The translations under genes were made by a program, and so were the position numbers. This document shows, in pieces, positions 1 through 9,990 of a DNA stretch of 64,000 nt. The stretch is from Mesorhizobium sp. RMAD-H1 (GTDB lineage: Bacteria; Pseudomonadota; Alphaproteobacteria; Rhizobiales; Rhizobiaceae). The DNA lies in contig NZ_JACHWN010000004.1 in the NCBI RefSeq assembly GCF_014191375.1, positions 310,001-374,000 on the forward strand, in the 5' to 3' direction. Below the pieces are notes generated by a model. That model made no database searches. It was not told where the DNA came from and worked only from the letters and a program-made list of their open reading frames with translations. Every line of letters begins with the position of its first letter. Within the stretch, counting starts at the first letter, position 1.

Positions 1-1
1 G

Positions 2-1429
2 ATCCTCGCCGTCCTATCGCTCGTCATGGGCACGGCCGCCGCCATCCATGCAACGATGACCAAGGAGGAGGTGCGTTCGGCGATCGGCTGGGTCGGCGTC
101 ATCGTCCTGTCGCCGATCCTCGGCACGCTGATCTATGCGGTGGCGGGCATCAACCTCATCCGCCGGTCGACGCTCACGCTGCAGCGCGCCGGCATGACGG
201 CGGTCGAGCGTCATCATCTGGCCGGATATGACGTGGGCGGCGAAACGGTGGAGCGGGATTTCGGCGACACCTTCGCCGCCATGAAGACCCTGGGCGATCG
301 CGTCAGCCGCTGCAGGCTCACCTCCGGCAACACGATCGACATGCTGGAGACCGGCGACGCGGCCTATGCCGCCATGCTCGCCGCCATCAAGGGCGCGCAG
401 CGCAGCATCCTGCTGGAAACCTATATTTTCGACAAGGACGTGATCGGCATCCGCTTCGCCGACGCGCTGGTGGATGCGGTCAAGCGCGGCGTCGAGGTGC
501 GCGTGCTGATCGATGCCGTCGGCGCGCGCTATTCCATCCCCAGCATCGTCGGATATCTGCAGAAGGGCGGTGTGCCGGTCGATGTCTTCAACGGCAACAT
601 CATCATGGGGCTGCGGTTGCCCTATGCAAACTTGCGCACCCATCGCAAGATCCTCATCGTCGATGGCGGCGTGGCCTTCACCGGCGGCATGAACATCCGC
701 GCCGGCTTTGCCGCCGAGATCGCCGGCGCCGTCGCCGCGGGCGATACCCATTTCCGCGTCACCGGCCCCATCGTCGCCGATCTCTTCCATACCGCGCTCG
801 AGGACTGGCGCTTCGCCACCGGCGAATTGCTGGACGGCCCGCCATGGGCCGTTGTCGTGCCCGAGAGCGATCCCGGCACCGGCGTGCTGGCGCGCGTAGT
901 GCCCTCCGGGCCGGACAAGAGCCTCGAAACCAACCATCGCATGATGATGGGGGCCTTCTCCGTTGCCAGAGACTATATCCGCATCATGTCGCCCTATTTC
1001 CTCCCCGACCGCGAGTTGATCAGCGCGCTCACCACAGCGGCGCGGCGCGGCGTCGCCGTCGATATCCTCGTGCCGGGGGTGAACAATCTCAAGCTGGTCG
1101 ACCACGCCATGACGGCGCAGTTCGACCAAATCCTGAAGGATGGTTGCCGCATCTGGCGGGCGGCCGGCCATTTCAACCATTCCAAGCTGATGGTGGTCGA
1201 TGGCACCTGGGCCTATATCGGCTCGTCCAATCTCGACCCGCGCTCGCTGCGGCTGAATTTCGAGGTGGATATCGAGGTGTTCGACAGGCATTTCGCCACG
1301 GAGGTGGATGCGCGCATCTGCGCCGCGATGGAAGGCGCGAAGCCGGTCCTTCTCAAGGAGCTGCGCGCCCGCCCGTTTCCGACGCGCCTGCTCGAGCGCA
1401 TCATATGGCTTGGTTCACCCTATCTGTAA
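2..1429 (+). CDS. cls: Cardiolipin synthase / phospholipase D family protein, 5' end outside window
   Basis: Membrane enzyme of the cardiolipin synthase type, which joins phosphatidyl groups to make cardiolipin at the inner membrane. Two PLD active-site motifs are visible: HRKILIVDGG (first HxKxxxxD) and NHSKLMVVDG followed by GSSNLDPRS (second). The N-terminus is hydrophobic, with two probable membrane helices ahead of the first PLD domain. The frame stays open to the left window edge with no stop before the first ATG at 26, and the sequence before that ATG already looks like a membrane helix, so the true start is probably upstream of the window. Its last 29 bases overlap the convergent gene that follows. 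The exact acceptor cannot be told from sequence. Confidence 0.88.
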   Translation: MLAVLSLVMGTAAAIHATMTKEEVRSAIGWVGVIVLSPILGTLIYAVAGINLIRRSTLTLQRAGMTAVERHHLAGYDVGGETVERDFGDTFAAMKTLGDRVSRCRLTSGNTIDMLETGDAAYAAMLAAIKGAQRSILLETYIFDKDVIGIRFADALVDAVKRGVEVRVLIDAVGARYSIPSIVGYLQKGGVPVDVFNGNIIMGLRLPYANLRTHRKILIVDGGVAFTGGMNIRAGFAAEIAGAVAAGDTHFRVTGPIVADLFHTALEDWRFATGELLDGPPWAVVVPESDPGTGVLARVVPSGPDKSLETNHRMMMGAFSVARDYIRIMSPYFLPDRELISALTTAARRGVAVDILVPGVNNLKLVDHAMTAQFDQILKDGCRIWRAAGHFNHSKLMVVDGTWAYIGSSNLDPRSLRLNFEVDIEVFDRHFATEVDARICAAMEGAKPVLLKELRARPFPTRLLERIIWLGSPYL

Positions 1430-2258
1430 GCTGCTCGCCAGTCCCTGATACAAGCGCCGATTCCAGATCGATATGCGCCTTGATCGGCAGATGATCGGAG
1501 GCGATGCGGGCAAGCGGCGTGTCGTGCACCTCCACCGCCGTGACGAGATCATGCGGATGGCCGAGCACCCGGTCGAGCGCCAGCACCGGGAAGCGCGAGG
1601 GAAAGCTCGGCACCGCGCCTGAAGACGGGTCGAAGATCGGCCTGAGCGAGGAAAGCGACGAGCGCTTGCCGACGCGCCATTCGTTGAGATCGCCAATCAG
1701 GAGCGTCGGCCGCGCCTCCTCGGCTTCGAACGCTGTCATGATCGTTTCCGCCTGCTGCTCGCGCGAGCGCCTGAGGAGGCCGAGATGCGCCGCGATGATG
1801 CGCAGCTGCCCGACGGCGAAATCGATGTCGACCACCAGCGCGCCCCGCGGCTCGACGCCCGGCAGCCGCAACTGGCGCACATTGCGCACCGTTCCCTTGC
1901 GCATGAGGATCAGATTGCCGTGCCAGCCATGGCCGGTGGGCGACATGGCGTTGATCGGCACCGGCACCAGCCCGCTTGTCCGCTCCAGCCAGTCGAGATC
2001 GAGCAGGCCCGAGCGCTGGCCGAACCGCTTGTCCGCCTCCTGGATGGCGATCACATCCGCATCGATCTCGGTAATGACGCGCGCGGTACGCTCCGGGTCG
2101 AACTGCTTGTCGACCCCGACGCATTTATGCACATTGTAGGAAGCGATGATCGTGTCCCCGCCATGCCGGTTGGCGGCAGGCGGCCTGTGGCCGGGGCGGT
2201 TCCTGATAGCCGTGAGAATGCTTGCGGAGAGCTTCTTTTCCTTGAGGGTCCTTCGCAC
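1401..2258 (-). CDS. Endonuclease/exonuclease/phosphatase (EEP) family protein
   Basis: Metal-dependent phosphodiesterase fold of 285 residues. Motifs in order: IASYNVHKCVG (N-terminal Asn), IQEAD (metal-binding Glu), GDLNEW (Asp/Asn pair) and SDHLPI (catalytic Asp-His near the C-terminus). This is the pattern of EEP proteins that cleave nucleic acids, sphingomyelin or inositol phosphates; the substrate cannot be assigned here. The start is a GTG preceded by AAGGAAG at suitable spacing. It converges on and overlaps the cardiolipin synthase 3' end by 29 bases. EEP proteins often sit beside PLD-type cardiolipin synthases in rhizobia, which hints at a phospholipid role, but that is inference. 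Confidence 0.8.
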   Translation of the reverse strand: MRRTLKEKKLSASILTAIRNRPGHRPPAANRHGGDTIIASYNVHKCVGVDKQFDPERTARVITEIDADVIAIQEADKRFGQRSGLLDLDWLERTSGLVPVPINAMSPTGHGWHGNLILMRKGTVRNVRQLRLPGVEPRGALVVDIDFAVGQLRIIAAHLGLLRRSREQQAETIMTAFEAEEARPTLLIGDLNEWRVGKRSSLSSLRPIFDPSSGAVPSFPSRFPVLALDRVLGHPHDLVTAVEVHDTPLARIASDHLPIKAHIDLESALVSGTGEQLTDRVNQAI

Positions 2259-2394
2259 CTACGCTTCCTTTTCCGTTCTCCGCAAAACGGCTTTTCTGCC
2301 ATTGGCTGTCCCCGGGCCGCCATGGCAGCGCTCTCTAGAATAATCGTTTCCGGCCCGGTGACGCAAGTTTCGCTGTGCTGTCGCGCGAAATCCC

Positions 2395-3141
2395 TCAGAA
2401 GATCCGGATGGCGGAGGTGGCGATGATGATGATCGCCACGGCCACCATCAGCGGGCGCACCGGAACGCGGCTGACCACATAGGCGCCGAAGGGCGCGGCT
2501 ATGACGCCTCCGATGATCAGCCCGATCGCCGCGTTGAGTTCAGACCATCCGAGCGTCAGGATGAAGGTGATGGAGATCGACAGCGTCACCAGGAATTCGG
2601 TCAGATTGGTGGAGCCGATCACCTTCTTCAGGTCGTGGCCGCGCCCGACGAGCGAGGTCGTCACGATGGGCCCCCAGCCGCCGCCGCCCGCGGCATCGAG
2701 TATGCCGCCGCCGAAGCCGACATAGGGGATGATCCAGTCGCGCATGTCGCGCGGCCAGAGCGGCCGGAACGCCTTGAACAGGATATAGAGCCCGATGGCC
2801 ATCAGATAGGCGGAGACCAGGGGTTCCACGGCCTTGCCGTCGATCTGCGTCAGGAGATAGGCGCCGATGACGCCGCCGAGGATCCCCGCCGGCGCCAGCC
2901 GCGCGACGAAGTGCCAGTTCACATTGCGATGATAGACGTGCGAGATGCCCGAGGCGGCGGTGGTGAACACCTCGGTGACATGCGCCATCGCGCTCGCCGT
3001 CGCCGGCGGGATGCCGATGGCGAGAAGGCTGGTGGTCGACAGCACGCCAAACGCCATGCCCAGCGCCCCGTCGACCATCTGCGCGCAGAAGCCGATGAGA
3101 ACGAAGGTGAAAAAATCGGCTGATAAAAAATCGAATGACAT
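2395..3141 (-). CDS. Sulfite exporter TauE/SafE family membrane protein
   Basis: Integral membrane protein of 248 residues in the TSUP family, which moves sulfite, sulfonates or other small organic anions across the inner membrane. About seven to eight hydrophobic segments are visible, with the repeated glycine-rich pattern GALGMAFG near the N-terminus and GGGILDAAGGGGWGP in the middle that marks the family. The ATG at 3141 is chosen because AGGGGG lies just upstream of it; an upstream in-frame ATG at 3174 would add 11 hydrophilic residues without a ribosome site. It stands alone between the EEP gene and tRNA-Leu. Substrate unknown. Confidence 0.82.
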   Translation of the reverse strand: MSFDFLSADFFTFVLIGFCAQMVDGALGMAFGVLSTTSLLAIGIPPATASAMAHVTEVFTTAASGISHVYHRNVNWHFVARLAPAGILGGVIGAYLLTQIDGKAVEPLVSAYLMAIGLYILFKAFRPLWPRDMRDWIIPYVGFGGGILDAAGGGGWGPIVTTSLVGRGHDLKKVIGSTNLTEFLVTLSISITFILTLGWSELNAAIGLIIGGVIAAPFGAYVVSRVPVRPLMVAVAIIIIATSAIRIF

Positions 3142-3256
3142 GGATCCCCCTGCCGGTGAAAATCGGTTCGGCACAACTCTCTCTTCCGGTGAAAGGTTCC
3201 TTCATGATGGAGAAGGAGGCAAGCAGGCGTTTCAACCGCGCGGGAAGATAGAAAGC

Positions 3257-3282
3257 AAAAAGCCCGCGAGAGCGGGCTTTTT
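3257..3282. terminator. Rho-independent terminator, probably bidirectional
   Basis: A perfect stem (AAAAGCCCGC with GCGGGCTTTT) closes a GAGA loop and has T-runs on both sides. It lies downstream of the minus-strand tRNA-Leu and about 115 bases upstream of the TauE start, so its main job is most likely to end the tRNA transcript. Confidence 0.85.
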
Positions 3283-3326
3283 GATGATTTTTTCAACTGA
3301 TCGCGAGACCTGAATGAAAAGGGAAA

Positions 3327-3411
3327 TGGTGCCCAGAAGAGGACTCGAACCTCCACGCCTCGCGGCACAGGTACCTGAAACCTGCGCGTCTACCAATTCC
3401 GCCATCTGGGC
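3327..3411 (-). tRNA. tRNA-Leu (CAG)
   Basis: Class II tRNA on the minus strand. The acceptor stem GCCCAGA pairs with TCTGGGC, followed by A and an encoded CCA (3327-3329). The D-arm has the leucine-type GGCGGAATTGGTAGACGC. The anticodon stem CAGGT/ACCTG encloses loop TTCAGGT, giving anticodon CAG. A short variable arm and the T-loop GGTTCGAGTCC follow. The stem-loop at 3257-3282 terminates it. Confidence 0.96.
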
Positions 3412-3587
3412 AGCGGGGTCCCATGTAAGGGGCGGACCGCACTCTGTCAATCGGGTTCGGGAGGATTTGTCAGCTTTTTTGCTGGCTTTGTTCAATGCCC
3501 TCCCGGAAGGGGTGTTTTCCGCCGGGATCAGGCGGCAGAACAAGGGGGCGGTTGCAATTCCGGTGGAAGAAACTGCCCCGATAGATC

Positions 3588-4208
3588 CTATCCCTGCAGA
3601 ACCTCCTTCGAGGCGATGGTGGAATCGGCATTGAGCCTGTAGACGATCGGAATGCCGGTGCCGAGCTCGCGCCCGATGATTTCCTCGCCCGTAAGTCCCT
3701 CCAGCGCCATGATCAGCGCGCGCAGCGAATTGCCGTGGGCGGCGATCAGCACCGTCTCGCCACGCAGCACATGCGGCTGCACGTCGTGCAGGTAATAGGG
3801 CCAGACGCGAGCGCCGGTGTCGCGCAGGCTCTCGCCGCCGGGCGGTGGCACGTCATAGGAGCGGCGCCAGACATGCACCTGCTCCTTGCCCCATTTCTCG
3901 CGCGCATCGTCCTTGTTGAGGCCGGCGAGCTCGCCATAGTCGCGCTCGTTCAGCGCCTGGTTACGGATCGTTTTCAGATCGGGCTGGCCGACCTCGTCCA
4001 GAATGTGCTGGCAGGTGACCTGCGCGCGCGAAAGCATGGAGGTGAAGGCGATGTCGAATTTCAGGCCCGCCGCCTTCAGCCGCTTGCCGGCGTCCTTGGC
4101 TTCGGCATGGCCGAGCTCGGTCAGGCCCGGATCACGCCATCCCGTGAAAAGGTTCTTGAGGTTCCATTCGCTCTGGCCGTGACGGACGAGGACGAGGGTG
4201 CCGGACAT
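3588..4208 (-). CDS. gpmA: 2,3-bisphosphoglycerate-dependent phosphoglycerate mutase
   Basis: Interconverts 3- and 2-phosphoglycerate in glycolysis and gluconeogenesis in the cytoplasm. The 206-residue protein opens with the histidine phosphatase motif [10 protein letters not shown] (phosphorylated His), followed by [19 protein letters not shown] and [11 protein letters not shown] (second catalytic His). The ATG at 4208 gives [11 protein letters not shown] as in the family; the longer open frame upstream is a shadow of dapB. It lies 35 bases downstream of dapB on the same strand, so it is probably cotranscribed with dapB and the ABC exporter. The length is on the short side, as usual for alphaproteobacterial GpmA. 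Confidence 0.95.
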   Translation of the reverse strand: MSGTLVLVRHGQSEWNLKNLFTGWRDPGLTELGHAEAKDAGKRLKAAGLKFDIAFTSMLSRAQVTCQHILDEVGQPDLKTIRNQALNERDYGELAGLNKDDAREKWGKEQVHVWRRSYDVPPPGGESLRDTGARVWPYYLHDVQPHVLRGETVLIAAHGNSLRALIMALEGLTGEEIIGRELGTGIPIVYRLNADSTIASKEVLQG

Positions 4209-4243
4209 CGCATTGCTCCATGATTGACGGGATGAGGGAGGGA

Positions 4244-5080
4244 TTAATCGTTGAGGCCGAGCACGTCGAGCATCGAATAGAGCCCTGGTTTGCGCCCGCG
4301 CGCCCAGAGCGCCGCCTTGACCGCCCCGCGCGCGAAGATCGTGCGGTCCTCGGCATGATGGGAAAGGGTGATGCGCTCGCCCGTGCCGGCGAGGATGACC
4401 GAATGGTCGCCCACCACCGAGCCGCCCCGCAGGGTGGCGAAGCCGATCGTGCCGTTCTCGCGCGGGCCCGTATGGCCGTCGCGCACCCGCACGCTTTGCT
4501 TTGCGAGATCGATGCCGCGCCCCCTGGCCGCCGCCTCGCCGAGGAGGAGCGCGGTGCCCGAAGGCGCGTCGACCTTGTGTTTGTGGTGCATTTCCAGGAT
4601 CTCGATGTCGAAATCCTCGGGGCCGAGCGCCTTCGCCGCCTTCTCCACCAGCACGGAGAGAAGATTGACGCCGAGGCTCATATTGCCTGATTTGACGATG
4701 GTCGCGTGGCGCGCCGCGGCGCGGATATTTTCGTCGTCCGCCGCCGAGCAGCCCGTCGTGCCGATGACATGGACGATGCGCGCCTGCGCCGAAAGCATGG
4801 CGAATTCCACGGTCGCGGCGGGGGAGGTGAAGTCGAGCACGCCTTCGGCGGCGGCGAAGACGGGCAGGGGATCGTCCGATATGGCGATGCCGAGAGGGCC
4901 GACGCCCGCCACTTCGCCCGCGTCGCGGCCGATCAGCGGCGAGCCGGGCCGCTCGATCGCGCCGCAAAGCCGCGCGCCGTCGGTCTCCTGGATAGTGCGG
5001 ATCAGCGCCTGGCCCATGCGCCCGCCGGCGCCGACCACCACCAGCCTCATGTCGGATGTGGAGGATTCCCCTTCGCTCAT
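4244..5080 (-). CDS. dapB: 4-hydroxy-tetrahydrodipicolinate reductase
   Basis: Reduces hydroxy-tetrahydrodipicolinate with NAD(P)H in the diaminopimelate/lysine pathway. The 278-residue protein has the nucleotide-binding [10 protein letters not shown] near residue 17 and the substrate motif [15 protein letters not shown], which holds the catalytic His pair and Lys. The start ATG overlaps the stop of the upstream ABC exporter gene (ATGA), so the two are translationally coupled. A second in-frame ATG lies ten codons in (MRLVVVGAG), close to where many homologues begin; the overlap favours the first. dapD and dapE are elsewhere in this window. Confidence 0.95.
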   Translation of the reverse strand: MSEGESSTSDMRLVVVGAGGRMGQALIRTIQETDGARLCGAIERPGSPLIGRDAGEVAGVGPLGIAISDDPLPVFAAAEGVLDFTSPAATVEFAMLSAQARIVHVIGTTGCSAADDENIRAAARHATIVKSGNMSLGVNLLSVLVEKAAKALGPEDFDIEILEMHHKHKVDAPSGTALLLGEAAARGRGIDLAKQSVRVRDGHTGPRENGTIGFATLRGGSVVGDHSVILAGTGERITLSHHAEDRTIFARGAVKAALWARGRKPGLYSMLDVLGLND

Positions 5081-6957
5081 GCCTTGTTTCCTGCTTTTCC
5101 GCGCCGTTTCGTCTGGATTTCGGGAGCTTTTTCGCCTGTTTCCCCCATCTCGTCCATAATGAGATCGTCCACCACCTGCCAGTCGGCGCCGCCCTGCAGC
5201 TTGTGGAAACGGGTGTAGATGCTGTTGGGATCGGCGATCAGCGTCTCATGGCGGCCTTCCTCGACGACGCGTCCCGCCTCCATCACCACGATATGGTCGG
5301 CATTGACGATGGTCGAGAGCCGGTGCGCGATGACGATGGTGGTGCGTCCCTGCATGATGCTGTCGAGCGCCTGCTGCACCCGCTTTTCCGACTCATTGTC
5401 GAGCGCCGAGGTCGCCTCGTCCAGGAGCAGGATCGGCGCGTTGCGCACGATGGCCCGCGCGATGGAGAGGCGCTGGCGCTGCCCGCCGGAAAGCGTCACG
5501 CCGTTTTCGCCGACCGGGGTATCGTAGCCCTCTGGCTGCTGCAGGATGAACTCATGCGCATGGGCGAGCTCCGCCGCCGCGATGATTTCCTCCATCGTGG
5601 CATCGGGCCGCCCGTAGCGGATATTGTCGGCGATGGTGCCCTCGAAAAGATAGGGCTGCTGCGAGACATAGGCGATCGACTGGCGCAGCGACTGGACGGT
5701 CACCCCGGCGATGTCCTGGCCGTCGATCAGGATGCGGCCCTTCTCGATGTCGTAGAAGCGCTGCACCAGCGCGATCAGCGTCGATTTGCCCGCGCCGGAC
5801 GCGCCGATGATCGCCGTCGTCTTGCCAGCCGCCGCGACGAGGCTGACGCCATGCAGCACCGGCGCCATATCGGAATAGGAGAAATGGACGTCCTCGAAAC
5901 GGATCTCGCCCTTCTCGACAGTGAGCGGCACGGCGCCCGGCCTGTCGCTCTGCTTCGGCTGGGTATCGAGGATTTCGTAGATCATGCGCGCATTGACGAG
6001 CGAGCGCTCCAGCCCGACCTGCAGGCGGGCGAGGCGGCGCGCCGGATCATAGGCGAGCAGCAGCGCGGTGATGAAGGCGAACATCGCGCCGGGCGGCTGC
6101 TGGTTGAGGATGGCGCGATAGCCGCCATAGGCGATGACGCCGGCGACGGCGAAGCCGGCGAGGATTTCGGCGATCGGCGTCGTGCGCTCGGAGACGCGGG
6201 CGATCTTGTTGGTCCGCGCTTCCGCGCGTTCGATCAGCCCGCCGATCTTGGCGCGCAGCTGGTCCTCCATGGTGAAGGCCTTGACGATGGCGATGCCCTG
6301 GGTCGCCTCCTGCATGGCGCCGAGCAGGTGCGAGTTGAGTGAGACGACCTCGCGCGTCACCGAGCGGATGCGGCGCGAGATATAGGCGACTGCCAGCACC
6401 AGCGGCGGCCCGATCAGGAAGACGATCGCCGACAGCGCCGGGTCCTGATAGAACATGACGGCGACGAGCGAGACGAGCGAGACCATGTCGCGCGCGATCG
6501 AGGTGATGGTGATGCTGAGCAGATCGCGCACGCCCGCGACGTTCTGGTTGATCTGCGCGGCGAGATGGCCCGAGCGCGTATCATTGTAGAAATTGAGCCC
6601 GAGCTTCATCAGATGGTCGAAGATGCGCTTCTGGTAGCGCGCCACCAGATTGTTGCCGATCTTGGCGAGTTCCACCGCCTGCACATAGGTGGCGATCCCG
6701 CGCAGCACGAAGGCGGCGAGGATCGCCCCGCAGATCACCGCGATCAGGTCGATACGCTGCGCGTAGAAGATCGTGTCGATCACTTCCTTCATGATATAGG
6801 CGACGAAGGCGGTGGTGCCGGCGATCGTCAGCGCCGCGCCGATGGCCAGGACATAGGCGCCCCTGTATTCGCCCGAGTTCTCGGCAAGCACGCGCCGGAT
6901 GATGCGGGTCGCCTCCGAGGGGTCGATTTTCTTCTTCTTGGCTTGGCCTATGCTCAC
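5077..6957 (-). CDS. MsbA-like ABC exporter, fused permease and ATPase
   Basis: Half-transporter of 626 residues with an N-terminal six-helix ABC type I exporter domain (about residues 30-330) and a C-terminal ATPase. Walker A is GASGAGKST, the signature [10 protein letters not shown], Walker [13 protein letters not shown], followed by the switch His in IAHRLST. Proteins of this shape flip lipid A precursors or other lipids, or export peptides; the sequence resembles MsbA but substrate is not proven. The stop overlaps the dapB start by four bases. Upstream lie glk and mgsA on the same strand, separated by a family A repeat. Confidence 0.88.
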   Translation of the reverse strand: MSIGQAKKKKIDPSEATRIIRRVLAENSGEYRGAYVLAIGAALTIAGTTAFVAYIMKEVIDTIFYAQRIDLIAVICGAILAAFVLRGIATYVQAVELAKIGNNLVARYQKRIFDHLMKLGLNFYNDTRSGHLAAQINQNVAGVRDLLSITITSIARDMVSLVSLVAVMFYQDPALSAIVFLIGPPLVLAVAYISRRIRSVTREVVSLNSHLLGAMQEATQGIAIVKAFTMEDQLRAKIGGLIERAEARTNKIARVSERTTPIAEILAGFAVAGVIAYGGYRAILNQQPPGAMFAFITALLLAYDPARRLARLQVGLERSLVNARMIYEILDTQPKQSDRPGAVPLTVEKGEIRFEDVHFSYSDMAPVLHGVSLVAAAGKTTAIIGASGAGKSTLIALVQRFYDIEKGRILIDGQDIAGVTVQSLRQSIAYVSQQPYLFEGTIADNIRYGRPDATMEEIIAAAELAHAHEFILQQPEGYDTPVGENGVTLSGGQRQRLSIARAIVRNAPILLLDEATSALDNESEKRVQQALDSIMQGRTTIVIAHRLSTIVNADHIVVMEAGRVVEEGRHETLIADPNSIYTRFHKLQGGADWQVVDDLIMDEMGETGEKAPEIQTKRRGKAGNKA

Positions 6958-7045
6958 GGTCAGGATAGTCCCGGATAAACTGTCGAGCGTCCTATAGCCT
7001 TATTGCGCTGGTTTGCCTATCCCAAGTGGCGCTATGCCATGGAAT

Positions 7046-7156
7046 GCCCCTCATCCGTCTGCCGGCACCTTCTCTCCGCAGGCCGGGAGAAGGAAGAAGC
7101 GGCAACGCCTATGCCCCCCTCTCCCCGCTTGCGGGGATGGGGTAAGGGTGAGGGGC
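7046..7156. repeat. Intergenic repeat family A, copy 1
   Basis: About 110 bases beginning GCCCCTCATCC and ending GGGTGAGGGGC, so the ends are inverted repeats of each other. Inside are two GC-rich hairpins, including CTCCCCGCTTGCGGGGA. Near copies lie at 14025-14134, 18237-18347 and, more diverged, 59764-59911. This copy fills the gap between glk and the ABC exporter. Confidence 0.85.
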
Positions 7157-7169
7157 AAACTGGGTCCGC

Positions 7170-8207
7170 TCAGGCGCCCTTGCGCCAGCGCCGTCCCTCG
7201 GTCGGCACGCCGAAGCGCGTCGGCGTGCGGGCATAGGCCGAAAGGCCGCTGAGCGCGGCCAGCGGATGGGTGATCACATAGACCGGAATGGTCTTCATGA
7301 TGTCCTCATGCGGCGCCTTGTCCTCGAAGGCCTCGCGGAAGGAGCCGTCCTTCAGCGCCGGGATGATGCGCTGCACGATGCCGCCGGCGAGATAGATCCC
7401 GCCTTGGGCCATGAAGGTGAGGGCGAAATCGCCCGCAAGCCGCCCGAGATAGGTGACGAAGAGCTCCAGCGTCTCCTTCGCCTCCCTGGACGAGCCGTCC
7501 AACGCGGCGCCGGTGATGTCCGCCGGCGTCATCAGGACAGGCTCGACGCCGTTCGCCTTGCAGACGGCGCGGTAGATGTTCTGCAGGCCCCGCCCGCACA
7601 GGAGCTGCTCGGCCGAGATGCGCCCCTTGATGCGTTCCAGATGCGGAAAGATCTCGAAATCGCGCTCCGTCCGCGGACCGAGATCGACATGGCCGCCTTC
7701 GCCGGGCACCGGCACCCAGGTCTGGCGGGTGCGGATCAGCCCCGCCACGCCGAGCCCCGTGCCGGGGCCGAGCACGACGCGGCTGCCGTTCGGCTCGCTG
7801 GTGCCCTCGCCGATCTTTTCCAGATATTCGCTTTCGAGCGAGGCGACGGCCAGCGCCTGCGCCTCGAAATCGTTGAGGACGGTGATGTCCTCCAGCCCCA
7901 GCGTCTCCATCATCTGCTTAGGTCTAACCACCCAGGGACAGTTGGTCAGGTCGATCTCGTCGCCATCCACGGGCCCGGCGATCGCCAGCACCGCCGAGCG
8001 CGGCTGGATCGAGGTATGGTCGAGGACGGCGCTCTGGATCGCATCGTCGATCGTCGCATAGTCCGCTGTCTGCAGGATCGGGAACTGCTTCGGCTCGGCA
8101 TAGGAATCGACGAGGATGGCGAAGCGCGCATTGGTGCCGCCGATATCGCCGACGAGAACCGGGAAATGCAGGAGGCTTTCGGTATCGATGCTGGAGATCA
8201 TTGTCAT
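7170..8207 (-). CDS. glk: Glucokinase
   Basis: Phosphorylates glucose to glucose 6-phosphate with ATP in the cytoplasm. At 345 residues it is the Glk-type rather than a short ROK kinase. Visible motifs: [11 protein letters not shown] (phosphate loop), VLNDFEAQA (catalytic Asp), [10 protein letters not shown] (ATP site) and PGEGGHVD. Two possible ATG starts lie six bases apart (8207 and 8201); the first is used here. mgsA lies 48 bases upstream on the same strand, so the pair likely forms an operon controlling glycolytic input and overflow. The 3' end sits next to a family A repeat. Confidence 0.94.
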   Translation of the reverse strand: MTMISSIDTESLLHFPVLVGDIGGTNARFAILVDSYAEPKQFPILQTADYATIDDAIQSAVLDHTSIQPRSAVLAIAGPVDGDEIDLTNCPWVVRPKQMMETLGLEDITVLNDFEAQALAVASLESEYLEKIGEGTSEPNGSRVVLGPGTGLGVAGLIRTRQTWVPVPGEGGHVDLGPRTERDFEIFPHLERIKGRISAEQLLCGRGLQNIYRAVCKANGVEPVLMTPADITGAALDGSSREAKETLELFVTYLGRLAGDFALTFMAQGGIYLAGGIVQRIIPALKDGSFREAFEDKAPHEDIMKTIPVYVITHPLAALSGLSAYARTPTRFGVPTEGRRWRKGA

Positions 8208-8255
8208 TTCCCGTTCTGCTCCGGAAGACGGATGCCGGACGTTCCCGGATTTTTC

Positions 8256-8642
8256 CTAGTTTCCATTGGCCAGCTTCTCCACCAGCAATTCCGCCGTAGC
8301 ACGGTTGAGTGCCATCGGTATGTCATAGACGGTGCCGAGTCGCGTCAGCGCCTTGACGTCCACATCATGCGGCATCGGCGACAGCGGATCGATGAAGAAG
8401 ATCATCGCCTGAACCTCGCCCTCGGCGATCATCGCGCCGATCTGCTGGTCGCCGCCGAGCGGCCCGCTCTTGACCCGCTGCACGACTAGCGAGGGGCAGG
8501 CCTCCTGCACGAGACCACCGGTGGTGCCGGTCGAAACGATCTCGAAACGCGAAAGCCAGCGCTCATGGGCGCGGGCGAAGGCGACCATGTCATCCTTCTT
8601 CTGGTCATGCGCGATCAGGGCTAGGCGTAACGACTTCGGCAC
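8256..8642 (-). CDS. mgsA: Methylglyoxal synthase
   Basis: Converts dihydroxyacetone phosphate to methylglyoxal and phosphate, a bypass of lower glycolysis. The 128-residue protein has the family landmarks [11 protein letters not shown] (residues 9-19), the phosphate-binding [18 protein letters not shown] with the catalytic Asp, and [18 protein letters not shown]. The start is a GTG at 8642 with only a weak ribosome site. It sits just upstream of glk. Confidence 0.94.
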   Translation of the reverse strand: MPKSLRLALIAHDQKKDDMVAFARAHERWLSRFEIVSTGTTGGLVQEACPSLVVQRVKSGPLGGDQQIGAMIAEGEVQAMIFFIDPLSPMPHDVDVKALTRLGTVYDIPMALNRATAELLVEKLANGN

Positions 8643-8752
8643 GAGAAATCCATATCGGCAACAGTGCTAAATCGATTGAAGCCTATAGCGAAACCGGCCC
8701 CGCCTGAAAAGGGCCGATCGCCATTTACCTCTTACCGGGCGGATCGGCGCTG

Positions 8753-9832
8753 TCAGTTCCGAGGCCGCGGAACCGGCAGCGGAATGCTTGCCGGGGGTGT
8801 CGGCGCGGCGAAAGCAGCCGCCGGCACCGCCGGAGCGGCAGGGATGGCCTCCTGAACGCCGTTCGGGGCCGTGGCCGCCGCCGTGGCGTTGCGGCCGAGA
8901 CCAAACGTCACATCCGCGATCGAAGCGGGGGCCGGCTCGTTCAATATGCGCGCGCAGGCAGGCGGCAGGTCTGAGAGCATCATCGGCTTTTTGGGTTTCG
9001 GCGGCTTGGTCGGCTTCACCGGTTTGGCCGGCTTCCACGGCTCGTCGGTGAACCACCAGGCGAGCGACTTGCCGCAGCCATCATCATTCCTGTTGATCGG
9101 CTCCTGCGGCTTGCAGCCGGGCGAGCCGGGCTGGCAGGATATGCGGACATGGAAATGATAATGATGCCCCCAATAGGGGCGGACCTTGGCCATCCAGCCA
9201 CGGTCGCCGGTGACGGTGTCGCAAAGCTTCTTCTTGATGCCGGGGTGGACGAAGATACGCTCCACTTCCGGATAATTCGCCGCCCGCTTCAGGAGAGCCG
9301 CATGGGCCGGCGTCCAGATGTCGGGATCGACATAGAGCGAATCCTTTCTGAGCATCGAGACGGCACTGGTATTTTCACGCTCTTCGGCGGTGAGGCGGCG
9401 GTTCGGCATCGGCGTGAGCCAGATATCGGCGTCGAGGCCGATCTGGTGCGAGGCGTGGCCCGTCAGCATCGGGCCGCCGCGCGGCTGCGAGATGTCGCCG
9501 ACGAGCAGGCCGGTCCAGCCGTCCTGTGCGGCCTCGCGTGACAACCTTTCGAGGAGCGCGATCATGCGGGGATGGCCCCAGCGCCGGTTGCGCGACAGGC
9601 GCATCACCTGCCAGTTCGGCCCGTCCACGGGAATGGCGACGCCGCCGGCAAGGCAGCCTTTGGAGTAGAAGCCCACCGATTCCGGCTTCGCCACGGCCGG
9701 CAGCTTCTGGCCGCCGAAAGCTTGCTTCGCGGGCTGCTCGGCCAGCGCATCGCTCGCGCTCATCATTTCCAGCGCGGTTGCTGCGCAGAGAAGGGCGGCA
9801 AGCCCGATGCGGGTGAGGCGTTTTGCAGACAT
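8753..9832 (-). CDS. mepA: Penicillin-insensitive murein endopeptidase
   Basis: Periplasmic zinc endopeptidase that cuts D-Ala-mDAP cross-links in peptidoglycan. The ATG at 9832 follows GGGGGAAA and opens a signal peptide (lysine/arginine start, hydrophobic core, cut near ALAEQ). The LAS-family metal motifs are present: TGHASHQIGLDADIWL (His and Asp) and WGHHYHFHVRISC (His-x-His). The mature protein continues with a proline- and alanine-rich tail with a KPxKP repeat (KPVKPTKPPKPKKP), longer than E. coli MepA and possibly a wall-binding linker. Upstream open frame to 9952 lacks a ribosome site. Confidence 0.93.
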   Translation of the reverse strand: MSAKRLTRIGLAALLCAATALEMMSASDALAEQPAKQAFGGQKLPAVAKPESVGFYSKGCLAGGVAIPVDGPNWQVMRLSRNRRWGHPRMIALLERLSREAAQDGWTGLLVGDISQPRGGPMLTGHASHQIGLDADIWLTPMPNRRLTAEERENTSAVSMLRKDSLYVDPDIWTPAHAALLKRAANYPEVERIFVHPGIKKKLCDTVTGDRGWMAKVRPYWGHHYHFHVRISCQPGSPGCKPQEPINRNDDGCGKSLAWWFTDEPWKPAKPVKPTKPPKPKKPMMLSDLPPACARILNEPAPASIADVTFGLGRNATAAATAPNGVQEAIPAAPAVPAAAFAAPTPPASIPLPVPRPRN

Positions 9833-9990
9833 CGGCGGTTTCCCCCCATTTTGGCCTGGAGCATGGCCGGAAAATACACAGGCTTCGAAAAATCTGCCCG
9901 ATTCTGTCCCGAATATCGATGGCATTATGATGGCGGTGGATGCCCGCGGCAACGCTTGAAGCCCCGTGGATCACCCGAAGGCCGCGACAT

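Noticed and set aside
14-1291. 425-residue minus-strand frame antisense to the cardiolipin synthase
   Set aside because: His/Asp/Ala/Arg-rich shadow of the PLD gene; both HKD motifs are on the plus strand.
3588-4967. 459-residue fusion-like frame containing gpmA
   Set aside because: The N-terminal half is the antisense-frame shadow of dapB; gpmA itself starts at 4208.
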